DNA of 58,655 bases, from contig NC_087068.1 in NCBI RefSeq assembly GCF_963678635.1, positions 5,717,382 through 5,776,036 on the forward strand. The letters are read 5' to 3'. Below the pieces are notes generated by a model that searched no databases, had not been told where the DNA came from, and was given only the letters and a program-made list of their open reading frames with translations. Origin of the DNA: Symsagittifera roscoffensis. Lineage: Eukaryota > Xenacoelomorpha > Acoela > Convolutidae. Shown here in pieces: positions 32,001-38,267 of the stretch. The position numbers were made by a program, and so were the translations under genes. How positions within the stretch are numbered: the first letter of the stretch is position 1; every line of letters begins with the position of its first letter.

Positions 32001-32670
32001 TCTCAGTGCAAACTGAACGCCGGATTTTTTGAAAAGTTTTTTTTAAAGAAAAGGGCGTTTGAGGAAAAACAAGTATTTCGAGAAAACATTTGAATCATGA
32101 TAGCGAGAATAAAAAAGAATAGCGAGTTTGAGACCTGCTCTAAACTGAGCACAGCGCTGCGTTGTGCGGTTATAGCCGTCTGTGATATATTAAGCTGTAT
32201 TGCGTGTTTAGGTACAATGAGGTGGCCAAGAATGTGTCTGTGAGTAGTGCCTCCGAGGTGGGGGTGGGAACTAGAGTCCTCTTCCCCCAGGGACAGTACA
32301 GACTCACAACAGCAGACAACAAAGCCACAGACAAAAACACCATTTCAGGATACAGGTAACATATTTAGAGCTCATACCACTCAATAATCAGATTATAGAT
32401 TGGATAAACTGGTAGTTGTAATTATGACTCAATGTGACGCTTAATGAGAGCTGCAACATTATGAACTTGTGTACTGTATGCAGATACTTCGAGGGAGAAG
32501 TGACAGATATCAAGACAGAGAAGGGGGGCAAAACACTGTTCAGTGGACACCACAGTCGCTACGACAAGTCATCAGTGCCTCGCTTCAAAGATGTCAAGTA
32601 CGAGTTCCACGACTATGAACTGTCTCAACTCCGACTAGCACCCAATGCGTTCGAAGTACTCGGCATGTAA
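13988..32670 (+). CDS. Two-TIR protein with duplicated Tudor-like modules, 7 exons, 712 aa
   Basis: Joining 13988-14045, 21000-21230, 21612-22831, 29526-29697, 30022-30148, 32212-32355 and 32484-32670 gives 2139 nt, exactly 712 codons plus stop, with matching phases at all six junctions. Order: short amphipathic N terminus (1-40); Tudor-like A1 (~42-96, GDKIYAKYF...WDDGD); module B1 (~102-187, VLFAQGYY...SGYR...SPNALDAFG); TIR1 (~200-340, starting DIFVCYSDEN); TIR2 (~354-527, starting CDGFISYCWS); charged linker (~525-560); Tudor-like A2 (561-603, GDHVISHWKG...WDDGD); module B2 (~618-712, VLFPQGQY...SGYR...APNAFEVLG). TIR domains either assemble signalling complexes or cleave NAD. Tudor-type barrels bind modified peptides or act as scaffolds. 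TIR2 keeps a Glu (E452) at the expected catalytic place; TIR1 has Q275. There is no signal peptide or membrane segment, so it is probably intracellular. I do not recognise a named family with this architecture. Exon 1 is inferred; exons 2-7 are firm. Confidence 0.82.
14748..14836 (+). repeat. Two-copy tandem repeat, ~48-bp unit
   Basis: GCGGAAATTTTTGCAATTTT and CAAATCTTATCATG occur in order twice, at about 14750-14787 and 14798-14836, separated by T runs. Open frames here are by-products of the T-rich repeat. Confidence 0.85.
15597..15666 (+). repeat. tRNA-like sequence (tRNA pseudogene or SINE head)
   Basis: An acceptor-like pair CTGGCCA (15597-15603) and TGACCAG (15660-15666) matches with one mismatch. 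An A-box-like TTAGCTCGCAGG and a very good B box GGGTTCGAGTC (15649-15659) lie at tRNA-like spacing. The anticodon arm TGCC...GGCA has only a 6-nt loop, and the D arm is poor, so a functional tRNA is unlikely. It sits at the head of a degenerate tandem-repeat tract, as a SINE head would. Confidence 0.5.
15770..16895 (+). repeat. Degenerate tandem modules, ~160-200 bp period
   Basis: A recurring block (a Leu/Ser-like TCTCGAAAACTA, then CTCTC-AAATCTGA, a TTTTGGGTTCAAT-like run and ATAACAGGTTG) recurs near 15785, 15970, 16128, 16335, 16490 and 16830. Spacing is irregular and identity low. Open frames at 15521-15976 and 16572-16928 overlap these modules and are not convincing genes. Confidence 0.5.
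17981..18124. mobile_element. Hairpin element with ~52-bp inverted arms
   Basis: The left arm 17981-18032 starts GGCAGTCGAA and ends GTTGTTGCAA. The right arm 18072-18124 is its imperfect reverse complement (TTGCAGCAAGACTGCTCA ... TTTCGACTGCC). Each arm resembles the 5' end of repeat family A, so this is two family-A ends placed head to head around a ~40-bp loop. Confidence 0.75.
19252..20265 (+). repeat. Pair of diverged direct repeats (~255 and ~275 bp)
   Basis: 19252-19505 and 19992-20265 share the ordered blocks GTTAACTTGGTTACTGATAC, TTTCAGCCAATC, ACATGGTGT-GAGTTTGTT, TGCTTCCAT and ATCGGTGTAATTACAG. They are separated by about 490 bp of unique sequence. Confidence 0.85.
21000..21230 (+). 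CDS. TIR gene exon 2: Tudor-like module A1 (residues 20-97)
   Basis: Acceptor GGGGCAG|AG at 20999/21000; donor ACCAG|GTAAGA at 21230/21231, phase 1. It encodes FPRKGDKIYAKYFKHQFFPA (residues 40-59) and then WDDGDTEGRVV. The GD-h-x-A...W-DDGD pattern with alternating strands is typical of small Tudor/chromo-like barrels. The exon has distinctly higher GC than its flanks. Confidence 0.85.
21231..21611 (+). other. TIR gene intron 2 (381 bp)
   Basis: GTAAGA donor and TTATCAG acceptor (21610-21611). The junction G+AA gives Glu97. The open frame running backward through this intron on the + strand is read-through of intron sequence. Confidence 0.85.
21612..22831 (+). CDS. TIR gene exon 3: module B1, TIR1, most of TIR2 (residues 97-503)
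   Basis: Module B1 starts GVGSNVLFAQG (102-112) and ends SPNALDAFGV (179-187). TIR1 begins DIFVCYSDEN at 202, with the conserved FIAFISNEFAND (258-269) and IPVIPVVVG (285-293). TIR2 begins DGFISYCWSN at 356, with a catalytic-loop-like GRKLWLDVEQLG (399-410), ISFISSEYSQSANCNMEF (436-453) and IPIIVGE (465-471). The donor is GAGAGAT|GTACGT at 22831/22832, phase 0. The DNA reads on in frame to a stop at 22961-22963, but the sequence after the donor loses TIR character. Confidence 0.9.
23086..23287 (-). repeat. 3' LTR of the gypsy element
   Basis: In element orientation it begins TGTTGTGATTTAG and ends CCTACA, the TG...CA form of an LTR. The purine tract GTGGGGAA adjoins at 23288-23295. Confidence 0.93.
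23778..24197 (-). pseudogene. Gypsy pol C-terminal tail, out of frame
   Basis: An open frame of 139 codons follows the integrase frame after its stop. It contains a basic RSRRNPGPPKFYGN stretch like the R-R-x-P...Y-G motif near the end of many Ty3/gypsy polyproteins, so I read it as the displaced polyprotein tail. An independent third reading frame cannot be excluded. Confidence 0.5.
24235..25620 (-). CDS. Gypsy integrase (461 codons, intact frame)
   Basis: Integrase inserts the cDNA into host DNA. The zinc-binding HHCC region reads H-ETH-...YYHGKNCIQC at residues ~24-60. The catalytic core has D in LLLCIDRFSKF, D in IRADHG and E in RSNGVVERLI, a complete D,D-35-E-type set. A long hydrophilic C-terminal region follows, rich in Lys/Arg/Ser. 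This is the best-preserved part of the element, but RT upstream is broken, so the element is not autonomous. Confidence 0.88.
   Translation of the reverse strand: MLFNDNKLIVPAALRSPFLSLLHETHPGQFGTKSLAENIWWPHLYREIYYHGKNCIQCIKAGKNLKVILGTNNTEKLPILTEPNEEVDLGFAGPFDRNGGNSKYLLLCIDRFSKFPSAKVVNNTSASSILSFKTDYCHLHGFPKSIRADHGSCFPSFDFRNVCEKNKIKLILCTVGDHRSNGVVERLIYTVKAKLLALSFNEPKPSLNTAIDKIIWNIHSTKQSSIGCSPFSKHFNRSPNTFWKPLVSHAISLDKGKSILSKDRAQDWGADDAIEDGYLENIASDKRGYESDPSDKADRNLQRAPLSNPFSQGGNWFSKTVNRREGEPYFKPLGRKPLSDTKHTVTLDNGHMIRKSDLAFNKTQPSVPSKFSAVPNPLINHHDLAGKRKRNSPSKRPDLNAGGPSSRYIPTAGKADKKRRTNTPNTKGSKSTFNNLDSSLELDLWDKVIDDYLGTDAETVI
25767..26777 (-). pseudogene. Gypsy RNase H region (336 codons)
   Basis: RT thumb (SSPLRPLL) leads into RNase H, with LKTDASHSDLGATLEE, then a tail of FVSRFLNNHESKY, NELELLGVVWA and VTDHKALLSAL, and a connection segment ending PRKEMGFTDLLSRLP. 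The frame is separated from RT by a frameshift and an in-frame stop just before it, and from integrase by another break near 25620-25767. Confidence 0.85.
26674..27048 (-). pseudogene. Gypsy RT palm segment with YIDD box
   Basis: The catalytic box YIDD is at 27037-27048, followed by DILIAS and the palm sequence through WLGFKISNLGVKPL. The preceding RT block (27049-27206, ending ...MPNEFQRVMD...) is in another frame, so one base is lost or gained near 27049. A second frameshift near 26840 separates it from the RNase H part. Confidence 0.8.
27049..28529 (-). pseudogene. Gypsy nucleocapsid, protease and RT fingers, with two stops
   Basis: It begins with a variant knuckle CMKCG...GHLNMCPAK, then an in-frame TAA (28302-28304), then a classic CX2CX4HX4C knuckle (28254-28295) in the same frame. 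Protease follows, with DSASPVSFL as the D-S/T-G-like active site (Gly replaced by Ala) and NILGNGNLPRIG. Then come RT fingers through FRSLDLKNAYSQLQ, where TGA (27207-27209) interrupts. In-frame reading resumes with GNFSIVGGE...GTYRFLTGFYGL. Confidence 0.85.
28555..29022 (-). pseudogene. Gypsy gag N-terminal part (155 codons)
   Basis: ATG at 29020-29022 opens MAQSTTDSNLRGIPAFW. A charged helical stretch rich in Glu/Arg/Lys follows, and the frame ends with a TAG after FKEFYELLES. The nucleocapsid frame resumes 26 nt further on in another phase, so the capsid middle looks deleted. The start lies only 8 nt from the LTR edge. Confidence 0.7.
29031..29232 (-). repeat. 5' LTR of the gypsy element
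   Basis: Same 202 bp as 23086-23287 with six substitutions. A TGGCGCAGTC primer-binding-like sequence lies a few bases inside and overlaps the gag ATG. Confidence 0.93.
29526..29697 (+). CDS. TIR gene exon 4: end of TIR2 and charged linker (residues 504-560)
   Basis: Acceptor TTTCAG|GTG at 29525/29526, phase 0; donor CATAG|GTACGT at 29697/29698, phase 1. It begins VKSEQEYREKVELICSRV, which aligns with the last helix of TIR1 (KQKLEDLKMSAQKC), so TIR2 is completed only after splicing across the gypsy-bearing intron. A Glu/Lys/Ala-rich linker follows. Its GC content is much higher than the flanks. Confidence 0.85.
30022..30148 (+). CDS. TIR gene exon 5: Tudor-like module A2 (residues 561-603)
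   Basis: Acceptor CTCCTAG|GT at 30021/30022 completes Gly561; donor GTCAA|GTGAGT at 30148/30149, phase 2. GDHVISHWKGGQFFFSTI and then WDDGDTTGRVVK repeat the layout of exon 2, so this is the second copy of the module. Confidence 0.88.
30149..32211 (+). other. TIR gene intron 5 (2063 bp)
   Basis: GTGAGT to TTTAG. It holds a family-B repeat at 30692-31465; otherwise nothing is recognised. Confidence 0.75.
30692..31465 (+). mobile_element. Repeat family B, copy 1 (TGTTCCGA...TCGGAACA ends)
   Basis: It begins TTGTTCCGAAC and ends GATCGGAACA, and shares with 42031-42662 the ordered blocks TTTTCCACGCAAAATCAAG, CCACAAATAA, AAAGCCCT, GGAGTTTTTTA and CATCACACCA. An internal duplication with a ~230-bp offset (GAGGAACTTTGTATTT at about 30716 and 30938) lengthens this copy. 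No coding capacity. Confidence 0.75.
32212..32355 (+). CDS. TIR gene exon 6: start of module B2 (residues 603-651)
   Basis: Acceptor GTTTAG|GTAC at 32211/32212; donor TACAG|GTAACA at 32355/32356, phase 2. It encodes YNEVAKNVSVSSASEVGVGT and then VLFPQGQY...ISGYR, the same order as VLFAQGYY...FSGYR in module B1. Confidence 0.87.
32484..32670 (+). CDS. TIR gene exon 7: end of module B2 and stop (residues 651-712)
   Basis: Acceptor ATGCAG|A at 32483/32484 completes Arg651. YFEGEVTDIKTEKGGKTLF is followed by YEFHDYELSQLRLAPNAF and ends VLGM-stop, paralleling module B1 (WHMGKVTNIVKQKDG...; ...RVSPNALDAFG). In module B1 there is no intron at this point. Confidence 0.88.
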
Positions 32671-33590
32671 TATTGCATCAACCGTCAGACTGGTCCATCA
32701 AGGTCATTTGAACCAATTCTGGTCAACCCGGTGTCGTCCACTGGTTAAAGTAGTGATTCTAAACCTGATGCCACGTTTTTGGCAATATATTTTTCGGTAA
32801 ACGAATCTGAACGAAGTTAGTTAGCCTGAAATTGTTCTTTTTGACGTCTTAAAACTTTAAAATGTTCTTTTCAGCATCTAAAGTTGAGTAAAAAAACTCC
32901 AATTAAAGCTGAAAAGCACTGTATTTGACGATTAAGTTACTCAATGTCAACGATATTGCCAACACCGTGACTTTAACAACAAAAGTGTTCATACTAGCAT
33001 TCACAGATGTTAAATGTAATTCAGGTACCCGCTAGACTAACTTGGTTCACAGTTTGTGCAGTTTTGTATGGTTTGTTACATCATGCAGTACCTTGTTGGC
33101 AAGATATCACACTTACATATGTTATCATAAATTGATTCCTCAATTGACTACCTTAAATCCTTGTACTTATGATCTGTATATAGCTTTAAAAATGTTCATT
33201 TCCTTCTTTTGGCTGAAGCAATAAGGAGAAACGGGCGTAATTTTTCTCTGTAAAAAACTGTTTTCAGGCCTCATCTTTTCTGAATCAACAAAAATACAGT
33301 GCTGACTTACATTATCCGAATAAAACCGAACAAAACTTGAAATTTGAAACGCGTTTCTCTAAAATTGGGTTGATTTTAGAGAAAATGACGAAGACAAAGC
33401 TTGTCTAAATTTGTAACAGAATTGATATAGTGTTATTTGTTTTTCGGGCCCAAAGTTCTACCCAAAAATGGGTTTTTTTCTTAAACTTTTTAGTCAATCA
33501 AAAATTACACTGAAACTACCTGGTCAATTACTGACAAAATTATATCAAAGGGAACCTCTTATAGAGCCCGACAAACATTGACAAGGGTGT
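32671..33590 (+). other. 3' flank of the TIR gene
   Basis: Probably the 3' UTR and beyond. A single AATAAA lies at 33319-33324 (about 650 bp after the stop) and could be the polyadenylation signal. Nothing else is recognised. Confidence 0.4.
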
Positions 33591-33860
33591 TTTACCTATA
33601 ACAATTTGAGAAAAACATTTTAAAACTGTTTTTACATAAAAATGGTATTAAATACAAGGTTATTAATAAAAATGATGCTTTTTGATTATATCGCATAATA
33701 GATGGGGGGGGGATGTTTTTACAAAAAGTCTTAAACTGTTTTTTCTAATTTTTTATTTTTATTTTGTTACCTTTAATTTTTCATGCCATTTCTGCTCCAT
33801 ATATCTTAAAAAGCAGTCGAAGTTTTCAGGTCTTATCCCTGATACGAGCAGTCTTGTTTG

Positions 33861-34050
33861 ATTTAGACTGTATACCGGTACCGAACAATTTCTGTATTTC
33901 TGGCAAGAAATACTCAATTTCTAATCTAAATATCTGACCAGAAATGTTTAAATATTTTAGACTGTAAACTGGTACCGAACAATTTCTGTATTTCTGGCGA
34001 GAAAATCTCAATTCTGATCTAATTATCTGACCAAAAATGTTTAAATAAAG
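33861..34050 (+). repeat. Two-copy tandem repeat, ~97-bp unit
   Basis: GGTACCGAACAATTTCTGTA, TTTCTGGC-AGAAA and ATCTGACCA-AAATGTTTAA recur in order twice. Just 5' (33804-33858) is a reverse-strand fragment of the family-A 5' end (GCAGTCGAAG ... CTGATACGAGCAGTCTTG). Confidence 0.85.
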
Positions 34051-34136
34051 CAGATTTTTTTTTAAACTTTTTTATTTCTGATTTTGTTTTGATCAGGAGT
34101 TAGCTAAATCAAAGCTATTTTTAGAAAGAAAATTCT

Positions 34137-34207
34137 CCTGGTGAGGCTCGAACCCCTGATCTACCGTTAACTTGTCGTTTACGTTAAACCATAGGCTAAA
34201 TTTTCTG
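34137..34207 (-). repeat. tRNA-like sequence (tRNA pseudogene or SINE head)
   Basis: On the - strand an A-box-like TTAGCCTATGGTTTAACG and a strong B box GGGGTTCGAGCCTC occur at tRNA spacing, ending CACCAGG, much like 15597-15666. The acceptor arms do not pair well, so a working tRNA is unlikely. Confidence 0.45.
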
Positions 34208-34631
34208 GAAAGGTAAGCTAGTTGTAGCAATCTAAAGCAAAGTAACCCTTGTTATTTTGCTACGAATATCGTGTTTTTTAATAAAACGTAGAAGAAATGT
34301 TTATCTTGTTGCGGTTGAGCAGTGAACTGATTTTCGATTATTCTTTCTAGAAATTGTATAATTCTAAAATTAGATGAGAAATACATTTCTTCTATACAAG
34401 AAAGACAGAGTATTAATTTAGATTATCTATTTAAAATTTCTGTCCAGATTAGAAGACCGTATGGGTAGGGGTAACTAGTTTGTTCATATGGCATGGCCTT
34501 TTGTTAAATCCATTCGCCATTTTGAGTTTTCACTTTTGACTAAAACCGATACTTTGTACGAGAAATCGACATGCTACAGTAATAACAGAAATAACAGAAA
34601 TCGACATGCTACAGAGATAACAGAGACATGC

Positions 34632-35110
34632 AGCAGTAATAACATTTAAAAAATTAAATGAAATAAAATAAAACGAAATTTTTTTTTCTTAAATTTGAAA
34701 CTTTTGATGAAAATCATCCCCCCACACGCCATATAAAGTACAAAAAGAGAGATTTCGTTCCTTGTAACAAATCAATTGTGGCAAAAAAGCTTCGTTCAAC
34801 CAATTTGGAACGATTTATCAGACGGATTAAGTCTCCGCTTACGCGTTAATAGCGCGAATTATATCGCGCGTTAATTGTCCCAAATTGGTCAAAATGGCCA
34901 AAATGGCAATTTTTAAACCTTCATAACTTTACGAAAAATGATCACAGGCGAAATATTTTTTCAAATTTAAGCTCAGGACAACAATACCTTTTGAATGATA
35001 TAAAAAAATTCCGTCAAAAACGGCTAGTAAAAAGTCGAAATTTGTCTGAAGAAAAAAAAACCCACCCCGAGCACAAATATCACGTTACTTTCGTACCGAA
35101 AGTCGGAACA
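34632..35110 (+). mobile_element. Repeat family A, copy A1 (5' end missing)
   Basis: Shares with A3 and A4 the ordered blocks GCAGTAATAACA, CACACGCCATATA, CCGCTTACGCGTTAATAGCG, ATCGCGCGTTAATTGTCCC and the 3' end AGTCGGAACA. The first ~45 bp, including the 5' TGTTCCGACT, are replaced by short ACATGCTACAG duplications (34570-34630). Confidence 0.88.
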
Positions 35111-35692
35111 AAAAACAAAATTACGCATAAAACTGAACACTCACTCTTATAGATTCAATCAAACCATTCATAGAAGGAATTATAAAGTGTTTCTAATAAT
35201 TTATTGGCAGTACAAAAGACTATTACTCCACACAATAGATCGACCCAATTTAGTTCTTTCACTCTTTGAAGGACAAGGAAAATCGAATGCCAAAAAACTC
35301 CAGGAAACCCTTCGAGGCAACTTTTCCTTCTAGATAACCGGTACCTTTTAAAGGGATCTAACCAGTTCTAAGCAAATTTTTAAGGGCATTTTTGATAAAT
35401 CAAGCACTAGAAGTGATCATGGTTGGAAAATATCCGCGTGAACGTTGCAAAGAAATCAAGCTTTGAATTCAACCTAGATAGTTTTCTCTGTTTTCACCTT
35501 CAGAATTGCCGGAAAGCGGATTAGGTCACAACGAACAGAAAAAAACCAAAAGAAATATCTGAAAAACAACCTTTTTTTTGGTTTTCTCGACACTAATTAA
35601 GTTGATTCAATGTTTCAATGGCTCTCAAAAACTCTGTTCAATTTTGCTTGTGCTAACTGGTTTTTCGTACTGAAATACGCGTTGGATTAGAA
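35111..35692. other. Intergenic, nothing recognised
   Basis: No gene or repeat identified. Confidence 0.45.
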
Positions 35693-36066
35693 GAGGGGCG
35701 GATCTAGGATTTTCTTCAAGGAGGTGGAATTTTCAATAAACTTCGAAAATTTTATTAACTTTTTTTAGGTAGACCAAAATGATTTTTTCCGAGCTCTCCC
35801 AGAGCACCAAAAAGACCCTGTTTTCGTCTCGGTAATTTTTTTAAACACAGGCCAATGAAGGCGTTTTTAGGCACTTTTTGGAAAATTTTTACCAAAAAAT
35901 TGCGTTGGCACCGAAGGAGGGGCGCCCTCACAAAGTTTTAGGGTCGGTCACCAAATATGGATATCTCAAAATAGTACAAAGGGGGATCCATTAGGTCCCA
36001 GGGGGTCGATTCCCTGAGGAGAGAGAGGCGTCCGCCCCAACGTCCTCCCCCCTAAATCCGCCCCTG
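35693..36066. mobile_element. 374-bp hAT-like MITE (CAGGGGCGGATC-type ends)
   Basis: The left end GAGGGGCGGATCTAGG and right end CCTAAATCCGCCCCTG are inverted repeats with two mismatches. The flanks GATTAGAA and GACTAGAG are an imperfect 8-bp target duplication. No coding capacity. Related copies lie at 39909-40213 and 40256-40510. Confidence 0.8.
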
Positions 36067-36489
36067 GACTAGAGGTTTTAAAAAGTTAAAACGTGCGTTT
36101 GTGAATCAATCATAAAACTTTTAATTATAGGTAGCTTTTATTTAAGTGTGTTTTACATCAAGACCACAATTGGTTAAAAATTGCTTTAAACAGGATATTA
36201 AAATGGACCGAAAATAAAAAAACAGCGGGCTTTTTTCACTGTTTTTTTTTATTGGAACCAATGAATGAAATGTTAGCGCTACAGATTAGATTTTGAACTA
36301 ATTTTTCCGACTTTTGATACAAAAGTAACGGAGGGGTTTTTTTCTTCAGACAAATTTTGACCTTTTAACTAATTTTTTAAAATGTCATTCGAAAGGTATT
36401 GTTGTCTTGAGCTTAAAATTGAAAAGATATTTCACCTGTGATCGTTTTTCATAAAGTTATGGGGGTTTAAAGATTGCCATTTTGGTGTC

Positions 36490-36620
36490 AGGACTATTTG
36501 TCCCAAGTCAATTGGCCCTATGCCAACTTGTCCTATACTAATTTGCCCTACATGGCAACTTTTCCAATGCCAACTTGCCCCACATGACTTTTCGTCCCAT
36601 GCCGTTTTGTCCCATACTTA
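36490..36620 (+). repeat. Degenerate ~16-bp minisatellite, about 8 units
   Basis: Units follow the pattern ATGCCAACTTGTCCC (for example TGCCAACTTGTCCTA, ATGCCAACTTGCCCC, ATGCCGTTTTGTCCC). It lies at the edge of the extra sequence in A2. Confidence 0.8.
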
Positions 36621-36856
36621 ACACTTTTACTTGATTCTTTGATGTTCAAATTGAGGACCAGCAAGTGATAATGTACACTGGACCCGTTTTGACATAACGA
36701 AAGTCTCAAATCGAAAATTATTGAAGCTGAGCCTAAAAAACCATAATTTTTGGAAATTACACGCCAAAATTTGACAATAATCCACAATTAGCGCCTTTGA
36801 AACAAAACGAAACACGACTCTTCTTTCATTTTGCTTCATTGTTTACCATTTTTTTC

Positions 36857-37434
36857 TACACATCTAACATAAATACTATGAGTCAACTTACGTGGGGAAT
36901 ATCTCAACGAAATAAACGAACGCTAATTATTGACGGACACGATTTCACAAAAAAGCAAAGGACAAAAACTACTGAGCACTTGAGATGCGCAAGATACAGT
37001 TGACACAAATGCCGCATGCTCGCCGTCACAGCAGGCGATGAACTCGTTTCAACAAAAAATGAGCACAGCCACGATGTTAGACCTGGGAAAATTGAGCAAA
37101 TCAGATCATGCATCAAATGAAAAAAGAGGCCAGGCAGCAAATTGTACCTGTTAATTGTAGTATAACTGCCACTTGTCTCCAAGAAGTAACAGATGAGAAA
37201 GCTGTACAATTATCCTTGCCCTGCCGTGCAGCAATAAACAGAACTCTTAACCGCCAGAAACGGAACTTGGTCCCGTCCTTGCCAATCATTAAAGACAGGC
37301 ATTTCATAATTCCGGCGGAATATTCTGATTTTTGTTTAATCGACAGTGGAGTAATGGATCCTGAGCGAATTTTGATTTTCGGTGATCGAGATATTGTTCA
37401 TGCCCTCCGAGTTCACAATATTTCGCGCTATTAA
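36857..37434 (+). pseudogene. Broken FLYWCH zinc finger and MULE-transposase N-terminal fragment
   Basis: Frame 1 reads NKRTLIIDGHDFTKKQ, then CARYS-stop-HKC, then NEHSHD. This is the layout of a FLYWCH finger (C-x-C...H-x-H) with an in-frame TGA. After a stop and frame change, 37108-37434 reads LPCRAAINRTLNRQKRN, SLPIIKDRH and DPERILIFGDRD, like the region before the catalytic domain of FLYWCH-linked MULE transposases. It ends where family-A sequence resumes, before any DDE core. I infer a remnant of the autonomous partner or a captured fragment. Confidence 0.65.
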
Positions 37435-37714
37435 CGCGTAAGCGGAGATTTAATCCGTCTTAGAAATCGTTCCAAGTTGGGAATTGAAAGAAGCTTATTT
37501 GCCATAATTGATTTGTTACAATGAGCGAAATATATCCTTTTGTACTTTTCTCCTTTGCCAGGTGATGATTTCCATAAAAAATTTCAAGTTTTGAAAAAAA
37601 AATATTTATTTTATTTTAATACATTTAATTTTTTTAATGTTATTACTGCTCAATAAACCTGAAAAGGCAGTCGGAACGCTTAGGGCTTCGCCTTGATCCG
37701 AGCAGTCTTGTTTG

Positions 37715-38267
37715 TTTTTCAGTTTAAGTAAGAAAATTTTTGATAGTAGATTTCTCAAGTTGACTTTAGACTTCTTACATTATCTACATTATCAAAAAAT
37801 TCAACTTCTGGAAGTACTACGCATAATTTTTTCTGAACAACACTGTAAAACAGAAAAATAAAGATCATGCTCTGGCTAAACATGAAGTACTCCGCTGACA
37901 GTTTTTGGCAGCACGGTAAAATGTTTTTTTTTTCAGTACTAATTTGTGCTCATGTCAGCTAGAAAACTTTTGGCATGCTATGTGTGCTTTTTCACCTCTC
38001 AGCATCAATTTTATGATCAGCTAACAACGGCACAGTTAGAGACTCAGACGCTTACGACGTCCCGATGTGAACTGATTTTTGAATTCAAGACACAAGTCTT
38101 ATTTAATTTATTACACAACTGCTTTTCAATACTTTTCAACGACTCCCTTTAGAAAAAATGTTCAGAAAGCACGTTTGTATCTAGCTGGCATTTTTGTTAT
38201 ATTGAACAAAAACTTGCATTATAATATTGCCAATCACAAAATAAAGTCGAGCTAGTCTGACAATAAA
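37715..38267 (+). other. Upstream region of the secreted-protein gene
   Basis: No repeat or exon recognised. A TATAAT-like stretch lies about 50 bp before the ATG at 38268, too weak to call a promoter. Confidence 0.35.

Larger units (their letters stand above)
36303..37714 (-). mobile_element. Repeat family A, copy A2, long form carrying a transposase remnant
   Basis: On the - strand both family-A halves are present: 37417-37714 (5' half, including CAAGACTGCTCG and GTTCCGACTGCC) and 36303-36485 (3' half). Where the short copies have about 25 bp, this copy has about 930 bp containing a minisatellite and a FLYWCH/MULE-type gene fragment. Confidence 0.85.
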
